Source: Undaria pinnatifida
Lineage: Eukaryota > Sar > Phaeophyceae > Laminariales > Alariaceae
Length of the DNA: 64,000 nucleotides
Assembly: GCA_012845835.1 (NCBI GenBank)
Contig: JABAKD010000002.1
Span: 6,361,103 to 6,425,102, forward strand
Direction of reading: 5' to 3'
Numbering within the stretch: position 1 is the stretch's first letter; every line of letters starts with the position of its first letter. A program made the translations under genes and the position numbers. The notes beneath the pieces are model-generated. The model was not told the origin of the DNA, did no database searches, and saw only the letters and a program-made list of their open reading frames with translations. Positions 11,541 to 21,367 of the stretch are shown here, piece after piece.

Positions 11541-12910
11541 CTTTACGTCTGCAGCGCCTGGATGATTTACAAAGTGGCATAATCTCCAAACGGTAGTTGC
11601 TAATGTTTTGAATTTAAAGGTGGCATACTCTCGAGCGTTTTTTTCGCTTGACGTCTGCAGGTCTTGAGCGTTTGGTTGTTTTGCTTGACGTCTGCAGGGT
11701 TTGCACGAATAAAACACGTAAAAGTCTTCGAGGGGCGGCACCAATGCCCCTCGCCCTTTCTTATCCGTTGGGCACCTCGATGTGAACGGATGGATTCTGA
11801 GCGAGACAAGGGACAAGTACCAAAAATTGTGTATGTTGAGGAGGTAATCTTGTGACTTCGTCGGTTGTATCTTAACGTCTGCAGTGTCTGGACAATTTCA
11901 AAAATTGGCATCATTACCAAACGGTGGGTAGTTGCTAAAGTTTTGAATTTTGAGGTGGTATACTCTCGAGCGTTCGTGTTGCTTGACGTCTGCAGAGGTT
12001 GAGCGCGTGTTATAATACCAGTAGTGGATCGCTCGAATTCGCCCCTTTTTTTTTGCGCTTGGTGCTGTTGAAGTGTTTCTCGTTTCGAGCATTTTTGGTC
12101 TGTGCGTCAAACTCATATAGGCTCACAATTGTTGTTTCGCGCGACCTTATGACGCAAATAACGTCTGCGGGAGGAGTTGTGAAGAATGTGCTTAACGTCG
12201 GTTAAATACGTACATGAAAAAATGGTATCCATCTGATAAAATATCGATTGGGTACGCGCCAACTACAACGTACAACAACGATGGACAACCTACAAAGAGA
12301 AGTAAACAAACAACGCGTGAACGATGGCGTGCATTTGGTACGCGTACAAGTAAGTACATACTACGACATCTGCGAAAGGTTCCCTACGGCCGGAAACGAA
12401 GGCGGGGGTACAACTTTGTCTAAGAAGTATAATTCGAGATGGACACCCTGCATAAACGAATAAAAAATTCCCTGGATAACCCACATGATTGATGCAAATG
12501 ACCAGCTGAATTGCGATCGCGTAAATTATTGCGAGCTTAGTTAGTAGGCTTTGACCTAATAGGACAAGGTTTTTTGCGCGATATATTATGCACAAGTTGT
12601 ATTTCTTGACGTCTGCAGGTATTGAACGAAAAAAAAGGGGAAATTGTGTGTAGTTGTGAAGAATGCCATGCAAGAAGATTAGTAAGGCTGCAAGACCAGC
12701 ATGATACGTCCAGAAGAAGGCGTGTTATATCAGTAGCAGATCGTTCTAATTCGTCTTTTTTACTTTCAATTTTAATTTTTGCGTTTGGTGCTGTTGAAAC
12801 GTTTCTTGCTTTGAGCGTGCTTGGTCTGCACGTCAACCTGGTATAGATAGGCTCAAAACTGTTTTTTTACCCGATCATATTGGGCAAGTAACGTCTGCAG
12901 GAGGATTACG
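11541..12910 (+). repeat. Nested direct repeats with ACGTCTGCAG motifs
   Basis: The 10-mer ACGTCTGCAG occurs exactly at 11545, 11651, 11688, 11875, 11986, 12609 and 12891, with a one-base variant at 12161. It marks boundaries of two larger direct repeats. About 120 bp at 11541..11660 recurs at 11868..11995 (shared GTTTTGAATTT and ATACTCTCGAGCGTT). About 180 bp at 12003..12178 recurs at 12719..12910 (shared GCTTGGTGCTGTTGAA-like and GGCTCAAA-like blocks). Frames crossing the block follow the repeat and show no domain. Confidence 0.8.
11725..11814 (+). repeat. Family F repeat, short copy
   Basis: Carries ATGCCCCTCGCCCTTTCTTA, TCCGTTGGGCACCTCGATGT and a terminal GAGCGAGACAAGGGA. It corresponds to the 3' two-thirds of the family and sits inside the ACGTCTGCAG repeat block. 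Confidence 0.65.
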
Positions 12911-13053
12911 TGATTCTCGGAACTGAAATTATTTGTCATAAAGCTTCGTTCGAGCGCCGTTTTCAGGGGCGGCTCCAACGCCCCTCGCCCTGCCGTATCC
13001 GTTCGGCACTTCGACGTGAACGCGGATAGACGCTGAGCGAGACAAGGGAGAAG
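12909..13053 (+). repeat. Family F repeat, best copy
   Basis: Carries the whole block order: GATTCTCGGAACTGAAATT, CTTCGTTCGAGCGCCGTT, CCAACGCCCCTCGCCCTG, TCCGTTCGGCACTTCGACGT and TGAGCGAGACAAGGGAG. It begins nine bases after the last ACGTCTGCAG motif. No terminal inverted repeat is visible, so the class is unknown. Confidence 0.7.
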
Positions 13054-13136
13054 TCCGCTTTTTTTTTTTGGGCGGCATACACCCGAGCTTCGAGCTTATC
13101 CTTGGATCTTGGCTTATATATTATTATAAAAATTTA

Positions 13137-13830
13137 AATACACTCCAGCTGTGAGATCGAAGATTTCGTCGAACTCATCTTTGCAAGCTGTGTGTGATAC
13201 TCCGATCGCGCGCATTACGAGTTGTGTGTCCTCATTAAGGATATAGGTCGGCGACTCCCCTTACAGCTACAGTGTAGCTATCAGGGTCAACAGGATGATT
13301 TTAGTCAGTCTGTGCGCGGAAACTATAAAACCCGTTCCTGAGGGGGACAAAATCTGACAGCTGTGAAGGCAAAGGGGGGGCCTGGTTTTGATCAAAAGCG
13401 AGCGGGTTTGGAGGGGGGCGGGGGGGGGGGGGGGAAGGGGCAATTTGTGCATGTAAGCTATAAATCCTTTCGAGGGGATAAATCTGACGGTTTTGGCACC
13501 AGTATATTATTGGGGGCGGGGGGGGGGGGGGGGGGGGGCAGCTCGATATGTGCCTGGAAACTATACATTATTTCGAGGGGATAAGTGTGACATTTTTGGA
13601 AATAATACATCAGTTTATCGTGTATATTCTGGGGTAAGTCGTACAATCAGTGAGTAAAGAGAGGGTGGAGTGTTCGAGGGGGTGGGGTTGGGATGGGTTG
13701 AGGGGGGAGGGTGGGGGGTGGGGGCGGGGGCGGGGGGCGGGGGGGGGGGGGGAAAGGGCTTTAGGTGAGGGGTTTGTTATACGTGTGGTGCTAGGTCTAG
13801 GCGAAGGTGCGGGTGATGGGGAAGAAAGTA
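13137..13830 (-). repeat. Family A composite repeat, copy 3, with G tracts
   Basis: Reverse-complement copy of 5371..6037. It starts with AATACACTCCAGCTGTGAGA at 13137, passes TCCTCATTAAGGATATAGGT and GGGGGACAAAATCTGACAGC, and ends near 13782..13830 with GTGTGGTGCTAGGTCTAGGC. The C-rich tracts of other copies appear here as long G runs (about 13418..13438, 13509..13540, 13720..13752) with potential to form G-quadruplexes. Confidence 0.7.
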
Positions 13831-13980
13831 TATGTGGAGCTTGAACGAATAAATACGGGGCAACATTTCCAAATTAGAGTCATTCCCAAATTGTCATTTA
13901 ATTCTTCTCGACGATGCTTTTTCATGGCCGCCTTCAAGCGCTTGCCCTATCGTAGATACTACTGCTGTGTTCGTTTCCTT

Positions 13981-14047
13981 TCGGCTCATTGGGTATAGGA
14001 CTCTACAACCAACGAAGGATGTGTGGTGAGTACGATTCTCACCCAGA
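13981..14047 (+). pseudogene. tRNA-like relic
   Basis: An A-box-like GGCTCATTGGGTA (13983..13995) is followed 30 bases later by a perfect T-arm: stem GGTGAG, loop TACGATT, stem CTCACC (14025..14043). The spacing suits a tRNA. A matched acceptor stem and a clean anticodon arm are not visible, so it is a tRNA pseudogene or the head of a SINE. Confidence 0.5.
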
Positions 14048-14261
14048 TTATGTTTGGTATTCAGGAGCGTGCGCGCTGAAGGCGTTACAAAAAGTTATGA
14101 TAGTTGTTAGTGTTCTCCTGAGTGCTATTAACTGTAGTACGTGGAGAGAAGATAGCTCGGGATATCGCTCTAACGAAGTCCGTGAAAATTAATTAAAGAA
14201 GTCGAAAACATATTTAGTTGTTTTTTTTGCATAAATAACCCACTCGCTGTGAGTGTTACTG

Positions 14262-14312
14262 AGTCGAGTGACAGTGGGTAGTGCTGCGTGTCGTGAGTTT
14301 CATTCTCACCGA
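14262..14312 (+). pseudogene. tRNA-like relic, shortened
   Basis: An A-box-like AGTGACAGTGGGTAGTGC precedes a perfect T-arm (stem GTGAG, loop TTTCATT, stem CTCAC at 14293..14309). The anticodon region is too short for a functional tRNA. It resembles the relic at 13981 and probably belongs to the same tRNA-derived family. Confidence 0.45.
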
Positions 14313-14373
14313 CTTCGTATTTGTCTTTTCAAGCGTGCGCGCTCACAACATTATGAATGGTAATTTTGGTTGT

Positions 14374-14447
14374 TTAACATTATAGTAGTAGCACTACCCA
14401 CTGAGCTACTGAGGCACGTGATTAAGTATGACTCAGTGGGTAGTGCT
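14374..14447. repeat. 16-bp perfect inverted repeat with tRNA A-box
   Basis: AGCACTACCCACTGAG (14390..14405) and its exact complement CTCAGTGGGTAGTGCT (14432..14447) flank a 26-base loop. The minus-strand arm continues into CCTCAGTAGCTCAGTGGG, a textbook tRNA A-box. This is probably two tRNA-derived heads in opposite orientation. Confidence 0.55.
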
Positions 14448-15187
14448 GTAGCATTTCGTGGTTAATCACTTTGTTCGAAGGCCACCGTCCGTGAGAGAAG
14501 CGCGCAAAATTTTGAGTTATTATCGGTACTCTCCAGTCATTTTTTGGGTCTCGGTGTATGGAGAGAGAGGTTGATAAAATACAACAGTAACATCTCAAGC
14601 ATTATTTCCAAATTGGAGTTATGTTTTGTTCAAAACAAAATAGAAATACTACTGTAAAACAATACCCATGGTACCGCGGTAGGGATCATAGTAGTAGGGC
14701 ATTTGTTCATTGAATTTCGGTAGGTACACGTACATACATACCTACATGGATATAGACGTGGAAAGCGCACGTATTACTAAACGATACGAGGAGGAGGAAA
14801 TAGTGATTAAGATTCCTGCGCCTGGGTAAGCCACACAGCAGCATTGCGAGTAGCTGCGTCCCCGGGGTCTCGAGGGTTGTTTTGTACAAGTTCCTCCTGT
14901 TGTTAATGTGCGCCACGCAAAGGTGGTAGTAAGTAGCCAGTACCCACGGAAGGAACCAGTGGTGGCATGCAATCGTCCCCATATCGCACTGTTTGGTGTT
15001 TTTTCCCTTGAAAATACTCTTTGGATAATGGTGTGCTTTGTTGTTGCTATGATCCCTGACTCATTTGCTGTAGTCGCTTGCCGGTCAAGTGCAAGCAGTC
15101 ATGTTGGTACGTAACTGACAAATAAGCTTTTGTTGCTTCGTACTTGATGTGCTCTTGGCCGTTCATTGCTGATTGATCATCTCTTCA

Positions 15188-15507
15188 AGTGATTTATTTT
15201 TTTTGCACACTTCTACTTTCCAGCTTCTGGACATACAAGCCGACGTGGTCACAGGTGTCGTCCTTCCCTTCCCCCTCCCGGTTATTGCCTTCACATGTTT
15301 TGGCACGTAGGGTTAGGCACCCAATCATCGTCGATTTTTCATCGAGTGTTGCTAACCCACGCCCTCGCGCTTCTCGCGAGTCAATTAATGCACAAGACGA
15401 GAATTTATACGAGTACGCACTCGGGGGGATTCAAACTCCCGAAGCTGACCTATATTCCAAGGCTCAAGGATATAATCTGATACCCCAACGGGGTAGTGAG
15501 TGATATA
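15188..15507 (-). mobile_element. SINE1 copy with target-site duplication
   Basis: The minus-strand SINE1 body spans 15197..15498, with its A-rich tail seen as T-rich sequence at 15193..15204. It is flanked by AGTGATTTA (15188..15196) and AGTGATATA (15499..15507), an 8-of-9 target-site duplication. Unit 2 of the surrounding duplication has one such site, AGTTATATA at 17414..17422, and no SINE, so it is the empty site. The insertion therefore postdates the duplication. Confidence 0.8.
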
Positions 15508-15512
15508 GAGCC

Positions 15513-15872
15513 GGTCGCCCCGGTGGTATAGTAGGGTTACACTCCAATACTACTATTAATAATACTACCGTTGATCCTTGAGTTAAATATCCACCGTTTG
15601 GAGCTTTGTTGGCTATATTTATTTGAAGGAATAAATGCGAGAAAAAGTATCAACTAACTGCTGAAATCGCCAAGCAGCGTGGGTAGGTACAAATCGACGC
15701 GAGTCGACGAGCGAGGGAAGAAAGTTATTAAATACTGAATTATCCTCGCGATGAATACTAGGGCAGGTACCGTAGTGGGGAGGGAGGAGAGGAGCCCGCT
15801 ATGTGACCCCGGATCTAAGTTATACTATTGGGAGGGCAAGAATAATGCGAGCATCACAATAAATAGAATAGG
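15513..15872 (+). mobile_element. SINE2 copy 1, tRNA-derived
   Basis: Starts with GGTCGCCCCGGTGGTATAGT, the same type of tRNA-like head as SINE1. The body differs: it includes GACGCGAGTCGACGAGCGAG, GTACCGTAGTGGGGAGG and GACCCCGGATCTAAGTTATA. The B-box region is degenerate in this copy. It lies head-to-head with the SINE1 at 15197..15498. The same insertion is present in unit 2 (17428..17754). Confidence 0.75.
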
Positions 15873-16405
15873 AAAATTATGAGAAGCGAAGTGTATCACT
15901 GCTGCTGTAATAATACGATACCCAAGCAAGTTGCACCGATCGACTGGATCTGGACTGACTGCTGTAATATATATGCAATTGGTCCATGTACAACTTCTCC
16001 AATCATACGCAGCGGACAAGGTCAGTCACCTTACTGCTCCAGGATGCTTGATAAAATAAAAATATCATTAGAAACGCACTCTACACATTTCGTCGCCAGA
16101 CTAAAGGGTTAGTCGGCGTGTGCTCGGATTTATCTGATCGAAACCTGATGAGTGAAGGTCGGAATCGCGTCTACTTAAAAAACGGTAGCAATTAATAGTA
16201 GTACATTGTTATGATGGTTAGTCTATATTGAACTCTTGGTATCAGCGTACATACTGTACGCGAAGATTATGACTGTGTGTGGGGACGTCGTTTACTCTAC
16301 CAAGTATGTATTGAATCGAACAATTCGAAGTGCTGCCAAGCGCAGCCCTTGTATATATAAGAATTTGTATTTTGTGGTGATATGGATTTGTTCGGCTGTT
16401 TTTTC

Positions 16406-16573
16406 TTCTCGGCCTCAGTATGGGATTCTCGAAACTGGATTTTCTCGGTGAAATCGCTTCGTTCAAGCGCCGTCTTCGGGGGGCAGGTTTAACGCCCCTC
16501 GCCCCGCCTTATCCGTTCCGCACATTGACGTTAACGCGGATGGGAGCTGAGCGAGACAAGCGAGACGTGCGCA
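16406..16573 (+). repeat. Family F repeat, copy between duplication units
   Basis: GGCCTCAGTATGGGATTCTC, TCGTTCAAGCGCCGTCTTCG, TTAACGCCCCTCGCCCCG and GAGCTGAGCGAGACAAGCGA follow the family order. It lies at the junction of the two duplicated units. Confidence 0.65.
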
Positions 16574-17427
16574 TTTTGGTATTTTGAACGGTACTCTGCA
16601 GTGATTTTCGGATCTTGATGTTTGGAGGTTGATAAAGTAAAATTTGGCAAGACATTGTTTCCTAATTGGCGTCATATTTCATCCCACAACAAATAATATT
16701 TACTGTAATAAAAAATCCCCTTGGTCCCGCGGTAGGTGTTATAGTAGTGCTGTTTTTTAACTGAATTTTAGTAGGTACGTAACGTACATGCATGGATAGA
16801 CGTTCCAAGCACACTCATGACAACAACAGGAAGGTAGTCATTACGATCACCGCGCAAAAAAACGCCACTCGGAAGCATTACGAGTAGCTCCGTCCCCGGC
16901 CTCGAGGGTGGTAATTTATGAGTTCGGGCACATTGACGAGACTTTTTCCCGTGCGAATATTTTAGGTACGAGTAAAAGCACACACACACTGACGACGCTC
17001 TATTACACACACGCTTTTGTTTGATTTATGGCATGGGGAGGGTGTACGAAAAATCAGGGAACAACTTTCGACATAAAAAAACAAGGAAGGCGAATTTTGT
17101 TTCCTGTTGTCATGCTGCGCCACGCGAAGGTCGTAGTAGTAGACGGTATAAACGGAACAAACCAAGGGGCATGCATTCGTCCCGGTATCGCATCGGCGGG
17201 TAGTTCTCTTCCCTTGGAAGACTCTTGGGAGAAGTATAGGCCGTGTGGAAGACGTGCTTTGTTGCTTTGTTGTCTGTCTCCGTTGCCGTTTTTGTCTTTT
17301 GCTGGTCGAGTGCAAGCGGTCGTGTTTGTACATAACTGGAATAAATTTTGTTGTTGCTTCCTACTTTACTTGCTCCTTGCTGCTGAATGCTGATTGATCG
17401 TCTCTATATATTGAGTTATATAGAGGC

Positions 17428-17754
17428 GGTCGCCCCGGTGGTCTAGTGTGGTTACCCTCGAATACTACTAGAGCATAGGTCCCTGAGTTCAATTCCCACC
17501 GTTGTGAGATTTGACTTAACTTGCCGACATGCGAAAAATATGATCGATTAGCTGCTAAGAACACCTAGCAGCGTTGGTCGGTTCAATTCGACAGGAATCG
17601 ACAACAGACGAAAATGCTGAATTATTCTCGCGGCATAATTCAAGCCATGTACCGTACTGGGGAGAGGAAAGGAAGCCCCGTTATGTGACCCCGGATCTGA
17701 GTTATACTACTAGGATGGAGGGCGAGAGTAGTGCGAGCAAAATCAATGGGATGG
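17428..17754 (+). mobile_element. SINE2 copy 2, tRNA-derived
   Basis: Starts GGTCGCCCCGGTGGTCTAGT with an A-box-like TGGTCTAGTGTGG (17439..17451) and a B-box GTTCAATTC (17487..17495). This is the best-preserved internal promoter of the SINE2 copies. The body matches 15513..15872 and, more weakly, 59846..60194. No poly-A tail is evident; the right end was set by loss of three-way similarity. Confidence 0.75.
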
Positions 17755-17882
17755 ACACAAATATAAAAAGTGAAGTGACTTTATTACTGCTCCTGTAATA
17801 CGATACCCAAGCAAGTTGCACCGATCTCGAACTCGATCTGGACGACATTTTGCAATTGGTCCAAACAAAACTTCACCCATCA

Positions 17883-19445
17883 CAGGCCAGTATGAAATGA
17901 TAGTCATTGAGCCTGCTGAACTTCTGAATGAGTAATGGTTTCCTCTATCCACAAATCACAGCCATGCAGATATGGCATTGTGTGGGGTGGTATCGAGGCG
18001 GCTGTCAAATGAAATGTCCGTGCACCGGGGTTGGTTGTGGTATACGAAAACATATTCAGCAGTGCGAGTTGGCTCATTTTTTCTAGTTGTAGATACCTTG
18101 AAGGGTTTCTGAACCGGGGGTTGGACCCTGTTCTGCGGGGCTGGCGTTGTATTCGAACCTCAGCTAGCTACCGTACGGTGTGGTGTCAAGCCGAAAGAAG
18201 TCGGTTTTCGTCCCAGGTTTGCTGGAGTTGATGGGATATGGAAGGATTTCAGGAGCGGGGATGGAGCCCTATCCTCATCGGGTGCGTCCGAACGCCGCCT
18301 CCTCCTAATCGGCTGGCCTGAATCTTCCTCGGGTGTCCCTGGCTCTAGGTGCTGCACGACCAATCAACAATATATCAATGTGAATGGATGAATGTCACAC
18401 CATCATGCGGCGCTGTGTCGACCCGCGGGTGAAATCGGTTGTCGTCTCCGGCTTGTCGGTATTTCCGAACGGGCATAGAATTATCTATTCCCTCGTGGTG
18501 GCGCTGCCCTTGTGTCCTAGCCCCAACCAATCAGCGGTGAACGAATACAATTGGGGTTCCACGACGTGTGGGGCGGTGTCGACACCGGAGGTAATCGTTA
18601 TTGTTCCCGCGTTTTCGGAGCTGAAGAGATTCGGGGAGTGTTTGAATCGGGGATGCAACTCTATCTTCCCCGTGTGCGATAGCAATGCCTACCCTTAATG
18701 GGCTTCTATCCACCTAACGCGGCGCTGTGGAACTCGTACCAATCAGCGATTAGCCAACAGGGTTAGGGCTTCCTTACCGTGCCGGGCGGTGTCGACACGA
18801 GCAAGCTCGATTTCCCTCACCGGTTGGTCGAGGGTTTAGAGATATAGAACGGCCCCTGGACCAGGGATGGGACCCTATTCTCCTGAGGTGGAACTGACTC
18901 AAGATACGAAACATAGCCAATCAGAGATCGGCCAGTGGGGTTGGGATTTCGACAGGTATTAACCGGGATGATATCCGTGTTCGTCCCCGGGTTGTTGGAG
19001 TTGAATTTGTGTGGATGAATTCCGATCCCAGCATGTGACCCTATCGTGCCCGGGTGACGCCTACCTTGTGTAAGAATTCCGGTAAATGAGCGATCAGAAA
19101 CAAATAACATGCTGTTAGTATCTTCCAAAAGAACTCGAGCCTGGAATTATTGACTGTCAAAATCGTAAGCGCTGAAGTCGCGTACTGTATACCTGGTATA
19201 CAGGAAGTTATGAGCAATCTACAGCTTGCAACAAGAAGCAGCATTACAACAGCATCCGAGGAGTTGAATGACCAAGATAGCGATACCACCGTCTATCGCG
19301 CCTGGAACACCGCCAGCTGGTCTCTACACGATCAGACAACATACAGACAGTCGAAGGCTCGGATCTAGATTATACTATTTCATCATGCATGGAATATTCC
19401 AGAAGCTGGCTCAGTGCGCGCCTCTCATTGGCTACGAAGATGACA
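17883..19445. repeat. 1.56-kb insert made of degenerate repeats
   Basis: Present only in unit 2 of the duplication. It is built mainly of decayed repeats with recurring blocks: CCAATCA (18359, 18528, 18749, 18911), GGCGGTGTCGACAC-like segments, TCGTCCCCGGGTTGTTGGAG-like segments, and GGGGATGGGACCCTAT-like segments at about 18110, 18260, 18650, 18865 and 19035. Unit length is irregular, roughly 150-280 bp. No TIRs or long open frames are seen. It is either an unclassified element or a transposed satellite fragment. Confidence 0.6.
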
Positions 19446-19750
19446 CGCAGCAGACATGGTCAGTCACCTTTCGGGCCCCGGATGCTTGACTGAGTGAAAG
19501 CATAATAAGAAACGCACTCGACACGTTTTGTCGCCAAACGAAAGGGTCAGTCGGCGTTTGTTTCCTATCAAAATATGATGAAGCTCGGGATCGGGTTCAC
19601 CTCAAGAACAGTAGCAAGTAGTCCATTGTTGTTATTGTTGGTCTATATCGAACTCTTGGCATTACCTCCCATACTACTATGATTTTGTGTGGAGAATTTA
19701 GTTCACTCTATCAAGTATTGAACCCAAAAGTTCGAAGTTTTGCCTAGCCG

Positions 19751-20384
19751 TATCCGGTGTCGGCGAATGCCGGCACCCACGCGAGGCCCCTATTTATAAA
19801 TAATTTACATGTCAAGTTCTCACTTACAACAAAACGTGATATGCCCATCAGGAGCCCGTTGTTTTGTTTGCGCGCAAATATATCCTTTATCTTTCTGATT
19901 TCATCGCTTTAATCTTAAGGTCATATCATAATAGCGGGACACTTATCCCCTTGGCTAGATACACCTGTTGCAGAGAGGCGTTTCTCCCGTAGGCCAGATA
20001 CGGCTGTCATTGTCTCCTCCAATCTCCTACGTATCTCGCCCGTACAGCTACTGTTCATATTTGGCACGTTTGGTCACGTACAGAACCCGGTCAGGTTGTG
20101 AACCACACAGAGTAGACCACTCAATACTCTCAGTGCATCCCTCGGTGTTTTCATTCTTACTCGCACGCCAATATTGCAATTTCGTGCTGTGTTCCAAGAT
20201 CTCCGGAACTTCCGACAAGTCTTCCGTTTAAACCATCTGCCTTACACCGCTTAATTCAAGTGCTGTATTCATGGGTCTACGGCGTTTCCCAACACGAGCG
20301 TGACCAAGGGTATGTCGCTCAAGTTAACCAGAGAGCGTTTTATAGTATTGTTGGCGAGCGTTGGTTCTTACGCAGATGGCAACA
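19751..20384. other. No recognisable gene
   Basis: Apart from the GTGTCGGCGAATGCCGGCAC palindrome at 19758..19777, shared with 11028..11071, nothing is recognised. Confidence 0.45.
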
Positions 20385-20630
20385 GACGCCTTCTACGATA
20401 GAGATGCGCCACTTTTTTGCAAATACTACCCCTGAACTAGGGAGCTCAAGACCTCTCCCAAAACCTGCTTTGGAGAAAACACAAACCTGCTACCGGATGA
20501 AAAATCCCACGCCCTAGGTACACAGCAAAATCGTAAAAAAAGGCGTATTTCGGACGATTTTAGGTTAAGGAGCCCCGTCATTCCTAAACCGTTCCACGTG
20601 TAAAATGCTACCTCTATCGTAGCCCGCGTC
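20385..20630 (+). mobile_element. Family D MITE, copy 1 (246 bp)
   Basis: Ends GACGCCTTCTACGATAGAG and CTCTATCGTAGCCCGCGTC are imperfect inverted repeats. They are flanked by the 4-bp duplication AACA (20381..20384 and 20631..20634). The interior carries AGGGAGCTCAAGACCTCTCC and AAGGAGCCCCGTCATTCC, shared with the copies at 36669, 44000, 47914 and 50954. Non-coding. It lies about 400 bp upstream of the epimerase start codon. Confidence 0.85.
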
Positions 20631-20634
20631 AACA

Positions 20635-21025
20635 CGACACCTCACGCTACGGCCGACGATCGCTGAGAGTAAGATACACCTTGTGTTGGCGGTCCCCACC
20701 CATGTCAGTAAATCGGAATAGTTGCCACGTTTTCGATAGCACCCCGATGAAACGACTCTTTACAGACCGTTAATTTTTCATTTTTCGTGGGAGTGTCATG
20801 CCAAAAACTTAATGATTATCGTTAATGGCAAACTCACGTATGGTTAGTTTACTCCTGGCAACGTGGACGACTCAATTATTGACATTATGAAATACTAACT
20901 GTTTCACCCACCTTCGACGTCACTCTTTCGTCATCCGTTCAGGTATCAACGTCAAGCACGGCGTCCAGTCTTACCGCCTCGACTTCAGCAGAAGGCATAC
21001 CTATTCGACAGCGAAAATATCAACT
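20635..21025 (+). promoter_or_regulatory. Upstream region of the epimerase gene
   Basis: The sequence between the MITE and the start codon must hold the 5' UTR and core promoter, unless the transcript starts farther upstream. I see no canonical TATA box at a clear position. A CAG/GTATCAAC junction near 20939 could be a splice site in the leader but is not supported by anything else. Confidence 0.3.
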
Positions 21026-21367
21026 ATGCCCGCTGCATTAGGGAAAGTTGCTGCGCTGAGCATCCTTGCTCTCAAACTAGCCACCGCGAAGGACACAATG
21101 TCGCCTAACGACCCCATCCCTATAACGGAGTGCGATGAGAGTATCCCGGTGTCAATTAGATACGCTTCGTCTTCACGTCTGTACGTTGAAGCGGCCGACA
21201 GTAGCAGCCAGGGTGGCTGCATCACGCTGAAACAAATCTGGGAACATCAGAAGGGCGAGGCCCCCTTGTATGCTGTCGATCCCAAGAGTGGGGATGTCAG
21301 TGATAAAGCGACAGGGACTTGGTTGCTGACCGAAGACATGTATGTAGAAGACGGCATTACGCTGAAG
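21026..21367 (+). CDS. Epimerase exon 1 (residues 1-114)
   Basis: Encodes the signal peptide and the first half of the N-terminal region (ITECDESIPVSIRYASSSRL and following). It ends in phase 0 at an AAG/GTTCGG donor. Reading on past the donor meets a stop after five codons, which supports splicing here. Confidence 0.93.

Larger units (their letters stand above)
14490..16370 (+). repeat. Tandem duplication, unit 1
   Basis: Matches unit 2 (16560..19750) block by block. The shared blocks are TCGGTACTCTCCAGTCATTT against CGGTACTCTGCAGTGATTT, GCGAGTAGCTGCGTCCCCGG against ACGAGTAGCTCCGTCCCCGG, GCTGATTGATC followed by a SINE2 copy, then GATACCCAAGCAAGTTGCAC and CGCACTCTACACATTTCGTC. Unit 1 carries an extra SINE1 at 15197..15498. 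The units are clearly diverged, so the duplication is old. Confidence 0.75.
16560..19750 (+). repeat. Tandem duplication, unit 2 (interrupted)
   Basis: Counterpart of 14490..16370. The left part (16560..17400) and SINE2 (17428..17754) are contiguous. The shared right part is split: GATACCCAAGCAAGTTGCAC to about 17882, then resuming at about 19446 with CGCAGCAGACATGGTCAGTC through AACTCTTGGCATTACC. The 1.56 kb between is absent from unit 1. Confidence 0.7.
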
